A DNA stretch of 33,782 nucleotides from an uncultured Bacilli bacterium (lineage in GTDB: Bacteria; Bacillota_I; Bacilli_A; RF39; UBA660): assembly GCA_904374795.1 (NCBI GenBank), contig CAJFEV010000006.1, forward strand, positions 1 through 33,782, in the 5' to 3' direction. The notes below the pieces were generated by a model that saw only the letters and a list, made by a program, of their open reading frames with translations, searched no databases and was not told the DNA's origin. Position numbers and translations under genes: made by a program. The stretch's first letter is position 1, and every line of letters begins with the position of its first letter. Shown here piece by piece: positions 1-8,510 of the stretch.

Positions 1-38
1 AGTGGTAAGTAATATATGAGTCTATTACTATTTATCAA

Positions 39-79
39 TTCGAATATCCGAATTTAAATTTTATATCAATTCGAATATC
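39..79. repeat. TTCGAATAT repeat, left copies
   Basis: The motif TTCGAATATCCGAA lies at 39-52 and continues as TTTAAATT to 60. A second partial copy, ATCAATTCGAATATC, at 65-79 repeats 34-48 exactly, so this is a tandem direct repeat 31 bp apart. The same element occurs in reverse orientation at 33691-33726. It lies just upstream of the tgt promoter. It could be a dispersed repeat or a protein-binding site; the sequence alone does not decide. Confidence 0.6.
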
Positions 80-110
80 GACTTTTTAATTAACAAAATA
101 AAAAGTTTAT

Positions 111-1580
<1,470 letters not shown>

Positions 1581-1602
1581 AAAAAGCAGCTTACTGCTTT
1601 TT
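1581..1602. terminator. bidirectional terminator
   Basis: AAAAAGCAG / CTGCTTTTT form a 9-bp stem with a CTTA loop. A T-rich tail on both strands serves the tgt operon and the convergent membrane-protein gene. Confidence 0.8.
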
Positions 1603-1966
1603 ATTTTTCTTTTCGATTAATTCCAATCATACTTCCTAAAGTACTAGATAAAATAAGAACAACATAGTAAATGAATCGTGATAAAGAAAATCCCGTTTGA
1701 TAAAATAATAAATTGATGATGACTAATAAAAAAATTAAAGAAACACCAATTTTCAAACCTTCTAAATATCCTTTAGCAGGAGCCTTTTTTCCAAAAGTAA
1801 AACCTATAAATGCAAAAATCAAAATCATCCCAACCATAATAATTATATCTGTACTTTTTGTGTACAAAATATCTCCTAAATTAAAACAAGCCAAAATTGC
1901 ACATAAAAGAAGAACCATACCCAAAAAAATACCAAGAGTTTTTCCATATTTTTTTAAAGTTTTCAT
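1601..1966 (-). CDS. TIGR04086/YrzE-type four-helix membrane protein
   Basis: A 121-residue, very hydrophobic protein with four predicted membrane helices (about 10-28, 38-57, 67-86 and 93-112) and basic ends. Helix spacing and the central 'GFTFGKKAPAKGYLEGLKIG' stretch fit the TIGR04086 family, whose Bacillus member YrzE is encoded beside tgt and yajC. That neighbourhood is partly preserved here, although this gene runs opposite to tgt. Its molecular role is not established. AGGTGA precedes the ATG, and it ends on the shared terminator with tgt's operon. It is divergent from the DUF421 gene. Confidence 0.7.
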   Translation of the reverse strand: MKTLKKYGKTLGIFLGMVLLLCAILACFNLGDILYTKSTDIIIMVGMILIFAFIGFTFGKKAPAKGYLEGLKIGVSLIFLLVIINLLFYQTGFSLSRFIYYVVLILSSTLGSMIGINRKEK

Positions 1967-2040
1967 TTAATCACCTAGTAAAGTATATACAAATGATTAA
2001 AATAATAGAATATATCCCATAATAAAAATAGGTGATAATT

Positions 2041-2688
2041 ATGTCTGAACTGCTAAATGTGATTTTTCGAACGATATTCTTCTATTTTTTTATAGTTTTG
2101 TTATACCGTTTAATGGGAAAAAGAGAAATAGGGCAATTAGGTATTATCGATTTGATCGTTTCTATACTGATTGCCGAATTGGTTGCAATCTCTATTGAAA
2201 ATACCGAGAAGAGTTTATTTCAAACAATTATACCATTAAGTTTATTAGGAATACTAGAAATTTTTCTTGCTTTTATTAGCATTAAATCAAGAACATTCCG
2301 AACTTTTTTTGGTGGCAAGCCTTCTTTGATCATATGCAATGGTAAAGTTAATTATAAGGAAATGGTCAAACAGCGATATAGCATGGATGATCTCCTTTTA
2401 AGTATGAGACAAAAAAGCATTCATGATTTAAGAGAAATAGAGTATGCTTTTCTAGAGCCAAACGGAAAACTGTCAATCTTTCCATATCGCCCTTTTAGAA
2501 TTCGTTCAAGTTATCCAATGCCTTTAATTTTAGATGGTGAAATAAACAAAAAAACACTGCAATTTATCCATAAAGACAAAATATGGTTAAAAGAAGAACT
2601 AGCAAAAAAAAATTTAGAAATCCAAAATATATTTTATGCTTTTTACAAAAACAAAAAAATTTATTTAATTAAAAAAAGTGAAGTATAA
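2041..2688 (+). CDS. DUF421/YetF-family membrane protein
   Basis: A 215-residue protein with three N-terminal membrane segments (about 5-25, 36-55 and 60-82) followed by a soluble alpha/beta DUF421 domain. The segment with GKREIGQLG between the first two helices, and the cytoplasmic part with MDDLLLSMRQKSI and EYAFLEPNGKLSI, are typical of YetF/YcaP/YrbG relatives. Some Bacillus members have been linked to spores, but no biochemical role is firm. I start at ATG 2041, which has AGGTG 6 nt upstream, rather than the in-frame GTG at 2032 that lies inside that ribosome binding site. Confidence 0.85.
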   Translation: MSELLNVIFRTIFFYFFIVLLYRLMGKREIGQLGIIDLIVSILIAELVAISIENTEKSLFQTIIPLSLLGILEIFLAFISIKSRTFRTFFGGKPSLIICNGKVNYKEMVKQRYSMDDLLLSMRQKSIHDLREIEYAFLEPNGKLSIFPYRPFRIRSSYPMPLILDGEINKKTLQFIHKDKIWLKEELAKKNLEIQNIFYAFYKNKKIYLIKKSEV

Positions 2689-3006
2689 AAAAACGTATAT
2701 ATACATTTCTTTTTTTAAAGCATTTTCAAGAAATCTGCTTGATTTTTCTAGAACAAAATTTCGAAAAAATATTTTTCTTAATTGCAAAAAACTTTGCAAT
2801 CTAAATTTCAGCTTTTTAAGTAAATATTAAAGTTTTTTTAAGAGAAAAGAGCTTAAAATAATAAAAATTCTAAAAAATTGCAAAAAGGGATAAATTTGTG
2901 TTAAAATAATAATATATAATTACAAGAGTTGGAAAACTTACATTTTAAAAGAAGAATTTTATTACATTAAGAAAAGAAATATTTATAGGTAGAAAAGAGC
3001 GGAGAT
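2689..3006. other. gene-free AT-rich stretch with hairpins and a promoter
   Basis: No coding region is seen. It holds a weak hairpin with a T-run (TCAAG/CTTGA, 2726-2747), possibly the DUF421 terminator. A perfect 8-bp hairpin, ATTGCAAA-AAAC-TTTGCAAT (2781-2800), lacks a T-run. The promoter of the following pseudogene lies at 2878-2907, and a leader of about 90 nt runs to 3006. Confidence 0.5.
2878..2907 (+). promoter_or_regulatory. extended -10 promoter of the surface-protein pseudogene
   Basis: TTGCAA (2878-2883), an 18-bp spacer and TGT-TAAAAT (2899-2907). A leader of roughly 90 nt follows before the ATG at 3007. Confidence 0.5.
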
Positions 3007-3969
3007 ATGGAGAAAACAAAAGAGAAAAAAGTAGTAGTAATTATCCTTATAGTCTTATTAGGTATATGCATAGGCGTAAGCTATGCTTACTGGCAACTAG
3101 TTTTAAGACAAAATAGTGAAAATAAAGTAGCGAGTAGTTGTATTAGCATTGAATTAATTGATGAATCAAATGCTATAAAAATGGAAGAAGCATATCCTTT
3201 AAGTGATGAAGAAGGAATGAAGACAACGCCATATACCTTTACGCTCAAAAATACCTGTGACACGTTCATAAGTTATGAGATTGTATTAGGAATGCTAGAT
3301 ACAACGACATTAAAAAGTGAGTATGTAGCAGCTGTATTAGATTATAATCAAATAAAAACATTAAACAATTATGAAGAAACCACACTAGAAGGCTATAAAG
3401 AAGGAAGAATATTACAAAAAGGAAGTCTTTCTCAAAAAGATGAAGTCACATACAACTTAAGATTATGGATGGATGAAGATACGCCATTATTAGATGAAAC
3501 AATGAACCAAGTATTTGAAAGTAAAATAGTAGTAATAGCAAGCATTAGTAATTATAGTCCAGTCGAACAAGGATTTACCACACTTGCCGATGCCATGATC
3601 GTAAATGAATATCAATCAACAAACCTAGAATCAGCAAAAGAAATAATTGCATCCAAGCAAAAACCGGATTTCACCAAATCCGCACCTATCATAATTTGGC
3701 AAGAGAACCATGAATTGAATCAAACAACGGTAACCTCAACCATGCCTCATCCAAACTTAGTAGGAAATGGAGAGGCTTATACAGCCAATTTAACTGCAGA
3801 AAACATCTTACCAACCATCGGAACAGGATATGCCTTTAACTCAGAAACAGGAAGATATAATTTAACAGGTTATGAGTATATAGATCCAACCACATTAAAT
3901 TATAGTAATGACTACTATTATTGCAGTTCTGATTTCTCTACCGATGAAAATGATTTAATAAATGTATAA
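3007..3969 (+). CDS. N-terminal fragment of TasA-like surface protein
   Basis: This 320-residue fragment keeps the signal/membrane segment, the TasA-like beta domain and part of the linker. It could still be made and exported as a truncated protein, because it has its own promoter, and GGAG lies just ahead of its ATG (spacing only 2 nt). It ends at the TAA at 3967, where the frame otherwise continues. Confidence 0.6.
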   Translation: MEKTKEKKVVVIILIVLLGICIGVSYAYWQLVLRQNSENKVASSCISIELIDESNAIKMEEAYPLSDEEGMKTTPYTFTLKNTCDTFISYEIVLGMLDTTTLKSEYVAAVLDYNQIKTLNNYEETTLEGYKEGRILQKGSLSQKDEVTYNLRLWMDEDTPLLDETMNQVFESKIVVIASISNYSPVEQGFTTLADAMIVNEYQSTNLESAKEIIASKQKPDFTKSAPIIIWQENHELNQTTVTSTMPHPNLVGNGEAYTANLTAENILPTIGTGYAFNSETGRYNLTGYEYIDPTTLNYSNDYYYCSSDFSTDENDLINV

Positions 3970-4143
3970 AGAGGTATAACAGATTGTACAACAATTTATA
4001 AGATAGAAAGTGCAACAAAAGAAGAAGGAACAAAACAAGGTAATGGAGGAACGGAAATAAAGACTCAAATTTATCACATACTAGGTTATAAATATGCTCA
4101 AATTCAAAACGAAAGTGACAAATCAGATAAAGGGTTATATACC

Positions 4144-4476
4144 ATGGAAGATGATTATGGAACAAGTTACTATTACCGAGGAAGTGTAGCCAATAACTAT
4201 GTCTTATTTGGAGGATATTATTGGAGAATCATACGGCTTAATGGCGATGGTTCGGTTAGGCTGTTGTACGCCGGAGAAACCTCTGATGCTGAAGGAAACA
4301 ATCTAAATATGAAATTAACAGATAGTAGCTTAGGATACACAAATCAAAAAACTTCATCATTTAATTCTAAAGAAAATAATCCCGGATATGTTGGATATAT
4401 GTACGGTAGTACATTAAACAGTAGTTATGAAGAACAAATGCAAACGAGAACGACTCAAATATCAAAAAATATTTAG
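4144..4476 (+). CDS. middle fragment of the surface-protein pseudogene
   Basis: The 110 residues from ATG 4144 are in the same frame as the upstream fragment, so this is not a separate gene. It contains the start of the C-terminal module (YYYRGSVANNYVLFGGYYWR). Its last ten residues are out-of-frame sequence created by the lost A near 4443. No ribosome binding site precedes the ATG. Confidence 0.35.
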   Translation: MEDDYGTSYYYRGSVANNYVLFGGYYWRIIRLNGDGSVRLLYAGETSDAEGNNLNMKLTDSSLGYTNQKTSSFNSKENNPGYVGYMYGSTLNSSYEEQMQTRTTQISKNI

Positions 4477-4592
4477 ACAGCTGGTATAAACAAAATATTT
4501 TAGATAAAGGATTAAGCGAATACATAGCAGATTCAGGATTTTGTAATGATCGAAGTTTATCTACAAGAAGTAATAATGGCGACGGAGCACAT

Positions 4593-5021
4593 GTGACAGG
4601 TGGCTATACATATTATGATGGTGCGGATAGATATAGCAATCACAAACCGAATTTAGTGTGTTCAAATTCAACAAACGATTTATTTACCACAAACACTGCT
4701 ACAATTGGAAATAAAGTTTTAATTTATCCAATTGGACTAATCACCGTAGATGAGTTAATGTTAGGGGGTCTTGCTGATGAATACATGAATAGATCATCTT
4801 ATACATACTCTTCTTATACTTATTGGACAATGACACCTAGACATTTCGGCGTTTCAGGAAATAAAGCAGATGAGTTTCACGTGAGCTCGTTAGGGTATAC
4901 TAGTAGTACAGGTGTTACAAATGGCAATGGCGTCCGTGGTGTTATCAATTTAAAAAGCAATGTAGAAATATCCGGCGGGATTGGAACTGCAAATAATCCA
5001 TTTGTAGTTAAAGTAGAATAA
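4593..5021 (+). CDS. C-terminal fragment of the surface-protein pseudogene
   Basis: The reading frame is open from about 4443, well upstream of the GTG at 4593, which confirms that this is the shifted continuation of the same gene. It holds FCNDRS, the YPIGLITVDELML stretch, YWTMTPRHF and a final RGVINLKSNVEISGG segment, the usual end of these modules. It has no start signal of its own. Confidence 0.35.
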   Translation: MTGGYTYYDGADRYSNHKPNLVCSNSTNDLFTTNTATIGNKVLIYPIGLITVDELMLGGLADEYMNRSSYTYSSYTYWTMTPRHFGVSGNKADEFHVSSLGYTSSTGVTNGNGVRGVINLKSNVEISGGIGTANNPFVVKVE

Positions 5022-5049
5022 AAAGGAAGATTTTTGCTTCCTTTTTTTT
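5021..5049 (+). terminator. terminator of the surface-protein gene
   Basis: AAAAGGAAG / CTTCCTTTT form a 9-bp stem with a 7-nt loop, followed by T's to 5049. It begins at the last base of the stop codon. Confidence 0.85.
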
Positions 5050-5112
5050 AATTCTAATAAATGAGTTATCTTAGTAATAAATTAAATAGTCTTTTTTAAT
5101 TTCATAGGTTTT

Positions 5113-5485
5113 TTAGAATAATTTTATCGGAATATTTATTTGCCAATTTAGAAATTCCTGTATATACGTGTTTTTAAAAAGTCCAAATAACGAAAATTGA
5201 ATATAAATACGTGGAGAATACTCTAAAATCTTTTTTTCTAATTTATCATTTTTAGTAGTTGGATCAGTTAAGACTTTTAAAAATTTAAAAGATATTGAAT
5301 TAAAAATTATCGACATTATTCGTTGACAGTCTGTAATAAACGATAGTTTTTCCTCTTCAGAAATTTCACCATTTTCACCATTTTCAATTGCTAGGCAGAA
5401 GAGCAATTTGCTTTTCTAATTCACCTGTATTTTGATAATGAACCTTTAATGCGGTGACAAGTTCTTCTTGGAAAATGTAGTCAAC
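5113..5485 (-). pseudogene. decayed regulator-like remnant (possibly TetR C-terminal part)
   Basis: Two reading frames on the minus strand join naturally. One runs from 5485 (VDYIFQEELVTALKVHYQNTG...) to a stop near 5390. The other runs from about 5400 to 5113 (...ISEEEKLSFITDCQRIMSII...YIQEFLNWQI). A one-base shift near 5395 separates them. The helical pattern, with a final 'GLFKNTYIQEFLNW', is like the ligand-binding half of TetR-family regulators, where a 'Gxxxxixewl' helix sits near the C-terminus. No helix-turn-helix half and no start signal remain upstream, because 5490 onward belongs to the next promoter. Family assignment is weak. Confidence 0.35.
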
Positions 5486-5547
5486 TTAAATCAAATTTCA
5501 CTTCTATGGATCGCTTTCTTTTTTCGACAAATTTTACCGTTCTTTTT

Positions 5548-5556
5548 TGATATGCT
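5548..5556 (+). promoter_or_regulatory. extended -10 promoter for the SPOR-radC-mreCD operon
   Basis: TGA-TATGCT is an extended -10 element without a good -35 at 17 bp. Expected transcription start is near 5563, which leaves almost no leader before the ATGs at 5561 and 5567. Confidence 0.4.
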
Positions 5557-5566
5557 GTTGATGGTG

Positions 5567-6004
5567 ATGAAAGTGAAAAAAAAGCTTCTTTTTATTTTAC
5601 TTGCTTTAATAACAGGAGCAATTTTAGCCTTTTTTACCTTATTCTATTTAGAGCCTAAAAAAGATTTAGAACAAGATATTCTTTTAAAAGTCTTACAAAC
5701 AGGGGTCTATTCATCTTATGAAAATGCACTATCAGCAAAAGACAAGTTTGAAAATGCAATTATTTATGAAGATGGAGGATTATATAGAGTTTTAGTGGGA
5801 GCAGCTACTACCGATGCTGGATTAGAAAAAATAGAAAACATCATGAAAAAAAAGAAAATCGCTTATTATAAAAAAGATTTAACAATTCCAAAAAAAGATC
5901 AAGATTTATTTTCAAAATACAATATGATGTTAGAAAAAACAAATGAAGAAAAATCAATTTTACTTTTAAATTCTAGAATTTTAGAAAAGATGGTGGAAAC
6001 ATGA
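5567..6004 (+). CDS. SPOR-like membrane-anchored protein
   Basis: A 145-residue protein with one N-terminal membrane helix (about 7-28) and an outside domain. The part reading LQTGVYSSYENALSAKDKF and GLYRVLVGAA, followed by a helix with 'IENIMKKKKIAYYKK', matches the SPOR fold (QxG..s..nA..l...l, then yRV.vG), which binds denuded septal glycan. I place the start at ATG 5567; ATG 5561 is equally possible. The upstream in-frame extension to 5468 precedes the promoter and is rejected. Its stop overlaps the radC ATG as ATGA, so it is the first gene of an operon with radC, mreC and mreD, which fits a division or elongation role. Confidence 0.7.
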   Translation: MKVKKKLLFILLALITGAILAFFTLFYLEPKKDLEQDILLKVLQTGVYSSYENALSAKDKFENAIIYEDGGLYRVLVGAATTDAGLEKIENIMKKKKIAYYKKDLTIPKKDQDLFSKYNMMLEKTNEEKSILLLNSRILEKMVET

Positions 6005-6690
6005 GCTATTTAATTAAAGATTTGCCCTTAAAAGAAAAGCCAAGAGAAAAAGCTAAAAAATATGGTATCACTTCTTTAAGTGAAATAGAATTATTAGCTA
6101 TCCTATTACGTACAGGTACAAAAAATGTTTCAGCAATTGATTTAGCGAGAAAACTTCTCTTGGAATATCAGGATCTAAAAGGATTACTCCATGCTAGAAT
6201 AAATAGTTTAAAAAAAATCCCAGGTATGGGGGAAGTGAAAGCCATTACTATATTATCTGCATTAGAGTTAGGAAAAAGATTACAAGAAAATGACTGCCAA
6301 GAAAAAATTCAAATTAAAGAAAGTAAAGATGTGTACACGTATTTTGCTTCTCTATTTCTTTATAGCGAACAAGAAAAATTTTATGTAATATTATTAGATT
6401 CGAAAAATTATGTTTTAAATAAAAAACTTTTATTTGTGGGAACAGCAAACCAAAGTTTAATTCATCCTAGAGATATCTTTAAAGAAGCAATTTTAAATAA
6501 TGCTGTAAAAATATTATGTATTCACAATCATCCAAGCGGTCGAGTAAATCCAAGTTTTGCCGATGAACAAGTAACAAAAAAAATCAAAAAAATTGGCGAT
6601 TTAATGGGGATAACTTTAGTTGATCATGTAATAATAGCTAAAGATAACTATTATAGTTTTCTAGAAAATAGAAAGGATTTGTGGGAATGA
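6001..6690 (+). CDS. radC: RadC family JAB/MPN-domain protein
   Basis: The 229-residue protein has an N-terminal helix-hairpin-helix region (IPGMGEVKAI, about 73-82) and a C-terminal JAMM metalloprotease-like domain. The metal ligands are H175 and H177 in HNHPSG and D188. The UPF0758/RadC family was named for DNA repair, but that role is disputed and the substrate is unknown. It overlaps its neighbours by ATGA at both ends. In Bacillus, radC precedes mreB-mreC-mreD; here it abuts mreC directly. Length and motifs are intact. Confidence 0.95.
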   Translation: MSYLIKDLPLKEKPREKAKKYGITSLSEIELLAILLRTGTKNVSAIDLARKLLLEYQDLKGLLHARINSLKKIPGMGEVKAITILSALELGKRLQENDCQEKIQIKESKDVYTYFASLFLYSEQEKFYVILLDSKNYVLNKKLLFVGTANQSLIHPRDIFKEAILNNAVKILCIHNHPSGRVNPSFADEQVTKKIKKIGDLMGITLVDHVIIAKDNYYSFLENRKDLWE

Positions 6691-7346
6691 AAAAAAGTAT
6701 AGGGTACATTGTTCTAGCAGGGATTTTGCTTTTCGTGTTTGTTTTTAAAGACGTATTTTGCTCTTATATAATTAAAAAGGATTTTAATTTAGAAAAAAAT
6801 ATTATATTAGATACAGATTATCAAAACTTGAAACAGGAATATGACGAGCTTCTAAAAGTCAATAATTTAAATTTACCCTTTGTAGTAGAAGGAGAAATAA
6901 GTAAAGTAATTTTACATGATCCATACATTTTTTTTGAAGAAATAACGATTTTAAAAGGAAGTAAACAAGGAATAAAAAAAGATGATGTTATTGTAAATGA
7001 ACTTGGGTATGTTGGAAAAGTTACAAACGTATTAGAAAACACAAGCCAAATTAAATTACTTACAAGTACGAATACATTATTATCGGTTAAAGTAAAAAAC
7101 TCTTATGGAATTCTAAAAAAAGAAGGCGAAAAACTAGTTATTAGCGATATTATAAGTAAAGAGACTATAGAAAAAGATACTGTTGTATATACATCAAGTT
7201 TTACCAATGTTCCAGGAGAAATACCGGTTGGAAAAGTTACTGAAGTTCTTTCGAACAACCTAGAACAAAAGATTGTTGTTGAACCATTTGTGGACTTTAA
7301 TAATTTAAATTATGTTGTTATTAGAAAGAGTGTTTCCTATGAATAA
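6687..7346 (+). CDS. mreC: rod shape-determining protein MreC
   Basis: Bitopic scaffold of the elongasome: one membrane helix (about 5-24), a short coiled coil (about 38-56) and two beta domains outside. Typical MreC sequence includes GSKQGIKKDDVIVNELGYVGKV, TSTNTLLSVKV and the C-terminal 'FTNVPGEIPVGKVTEV'. At 219 residues it is shorter than most MreC proteins. ATG 6687 is chosen because AAAGGA lies 9 nt upstream; the in-frame GTG at 6681 would be only 3 nt away. It shares ATGA with radC and overlaps mreD by 8 bp. Confidence 0.93.
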   Translation: MKKSIGYIVLAGILLFVFVFKDVFCSYIIKKDFNLEKNIILDTDYQNLKQEYDELLKVNNLNLPFVVEGEISKVILHDPYIFFEEITILKGSKQGIKKDDVIVNELGYVGKVTNVLENTSQIKLLTSTNTLLSVKVKNSYGILKKEGEKLVISDIISKETIEKDTVVYTSSFTNVPGEIPVGKVTEVLSNNLEQKIVVEPFVDFNNLNYVVIRKSVSYE

Positions 7347-7695
7347 TTTTTTTCCTCTATATTTTTATATATCCTATTTTACTTATTCGAAAGAAAAAGT
7401 TCTTCCATTTTTACTTTTTTCCTCCTTATTTTTAGATATCATTGTTTATCCCTATACCTTGATTCATACATTGCTAACCATAGTTATTTATCTTTTGAAT
7501 TTTTCTTGGCATATTCCTCATCGTTTAAAACTCTATGTAGGAAGAACAATTTTAAATACAGTAATGTATATAGGAGCACTGCAAGTGATTTATCTTCATT
7601 TTTCGCCCTCTCTTTTATTATCTAATATTTTTTGGAATATTTTAATTACATTCTTATATTTTAAAAAAAGAAGTTTTAATTTTTCAAAAAGATAG
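7339..7695 (+). CDS. mreD: MreD-like membrane protein
   Basis: A 118-residue, almost wholly hydrophobic protein with about four membrane helices, right after mreC and overlapping it. MreD proteins are poorly conserved, so the call rests on context, size and topology; 'FLLFSSLFLDIIVYPY' fits the first conserved membrane region. ATG 7339 has AGAAAGAG 8 nt upstream; the earlier in-frame TTG lies inside mreC and is rejected. MreD is shorter than the usual 160-170 residues. Its 3' end overlaps the convergent Crp/Fnr gene by 20 bp and no terminator is seen. Confidence 0.75.
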   Translation: MNNFFPLYFYISYFTYSKEKVLPFLLFSSLFLDIIVYPYTLIHTLLTIVIYLLNFSWHIPHRLKLYVGRTILNTVMYIGALQVIYLHFSPSLLLSNIFWNILITFLYFKKRSFNFSKR

Positions 7696-8458
7696 TTTTT
7701 CCTTGCTTTTTGATTTTTTTCTTTTTTTCTAATTCGTTTAGTTTTCGCATTAAACTACTTCTGTCAACCCCCAAATAATCGGCTAACTCTTTATAAGTAA
7801 TAGTTATTTCGAATTTTTTGCTTCCACATTTTTTACTTTCTATACGAAAATAAGTGAGAAGTTTATCTTCCATACTTTTTTTTTGTAAAATAGAAATTTT
7901 TTGATTTAAATAAGTCATATATTGTATAGATTTTTCTAAGAAAAAGTTTAAATATTTCGAATTTGTTCCTTGGGTAAAAAGTGTATAGTCTAAAAAATAG
8001 ATTTCAGCAGATGTATTGCAGACAAAAAACAAATCGTTTTCTTCATTATATATCCATAATTTTGAAAACATCTCATTTTTTATAAAATGATCGATATAAA
8101 TCAAATTTCCGTTAATATCAGATTTCATTAAAGAGACTTTTCCTTTTTTTATCAAAGCAATTTCTTTTTTATTATTTTGAAAAAGAGGAATAAATTCACC
8201 TTTGTTAAAAGAAACTGTAGCCAAATTCTTTAAAATTTCTTCTACCAACATATCCGTTTCCTTATTTTTCATCAAATCATCACATCTAACAAAATTATAA
8301 CAGATATAAAAGGCTGTTGCAATTGTCACACTATTACTTTTTGATTTACACTCTTTGACAAAGGTTGTCATATAGCAATAAAATTCTTTTTTCGATAAAA
8401 TCGTAACTTTTCCTACTGGAATTCTTTTTGTTTTTTTATTGTTGCATAAATCACACAT
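7676..8458 (-). CDS. Crp/Fnr-family transcriptional regulator
   Basis: The core is a cyclic-nucleotide-binding-like beta-roll (about 78-150, FNKGEFIPLFQ ... LIKKGKVSLMKSDINGN), a dimer helix and a C-terminal Crp-type winged helix (TYKELADYLGVDRSSLMRKL, about 220-239). The gene is divergent from nrdD by only 52 bp, so control of anaerobic nucleotide reduction is an attractive inference. The start is uncertain. The 260-residue form begins MCDLC and has an unusual 62-residue extension with six cysteines but no ribosome binding site. A shorter form could start at ATG 8272, just downstream of an excellent internal promoter (8294-8322). Residues of E. coli FNR's 4Cys cluster are not clearly matched. 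Confidence 0.8.
   Translation of the reverse strand: MCDLCNNKKTKRIPVGKVTILSKKEFYCYMTTFVKECKSKSNSVTIATAFYICYNFVRCDDLMKNKETDMLVEEILKNLATVSFNKGEFIPLFQNNKKEIALIKKGKVSLMKSDINGNLIYIDHFIKNEMFSKLWIYNEENDLFFVCNTSAEIYFLDYTLFTQGTNSKYLNFFLEKSIQYMTYLNQKISILQKKSMEDKLLTYFRIESKKCGSKKFEITITYKELADYLGVDRSSLMRKLNELEKKKKIKKQGKTIFLKN
8294..8322 (-). promoter_or_regulatory. possible internal promoter of the Crp/Fnr gene
   Basis: On the minus strand TTGCAA (8317-8322), a 17-bp spacer ending in TGT, and TATAAT (8294-8299). It lies inside the long reading frame, about 15 nt before an alternative ATG (8270-8272). Confidence 0.4.
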
Positions 8459-8474
8459 AGTAAAAATAATTATC

Positions 8475-8483
8475 TGCTATAAT
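8475..8483 (+). promoter_or_regulatory. nrdD extended -10 promoter
   Basis: TGC-TATAAT, with no good -35 at 17 bp. The ribosome binding site AGGAGG follows at about 8497. The missing -35 suits a promoter that needs an activator, possibly the divergent Crp/Fnr protein. Confidence 0.55.
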
Positions 8484-8510
8484 TCTGAGTAGGGTAGGAG
8501 GAGTATTTAT

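Larger units (their letters stand above)
3007..5021 (+). pseudogene. broken TasA/camelysin-like surface protein with C-terminal DUF6273-like domain
   Basis: The intact gene would encode about 671 residues. The N-terminus has a membrane/signal segment (about 9-28, ending VSYAYW) of the kind seen in SipW-dependent TasA/CalY proteins. A TasA-like beta domain follows, with 'AYPLSDEEGMKTTPYTFTLKN'. A long linker leads to a C-terminal part with FGGYYWRIIRLNGDGSVRLLY and YPIGLITVDELMLGG, resembling DUF6273-type modules. Two lesions break it. TAA at 3967-3969 is in frame, because the same frame stays open to 4474. One A is missing near 4442-4444: the downstream frame reads NENDSNIKKYLDSWYKQN. Everything else stays open, so decay is recent, phase-variable, or due to sequencing error. 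Confidence 0.75.

Noticed and set aside
3967-3969. TAA in the surface protein as a recoded codon
   Set aside because: TAA is used as a normal stop elsewhere and no recoding signal is visible nearby.
5468-5566. Longer start for the SPOR-like protein
   Set aside because: It lies upstream of the extended -10 promoter and lacks a start signal.
6001-6690. Mycoplasma-type code with UGA as Trp
   Set aside because: radC and nrdG end at TGA in tight ATGA overlaps and tryptophans are TGG throughout, so UGA is a stop.
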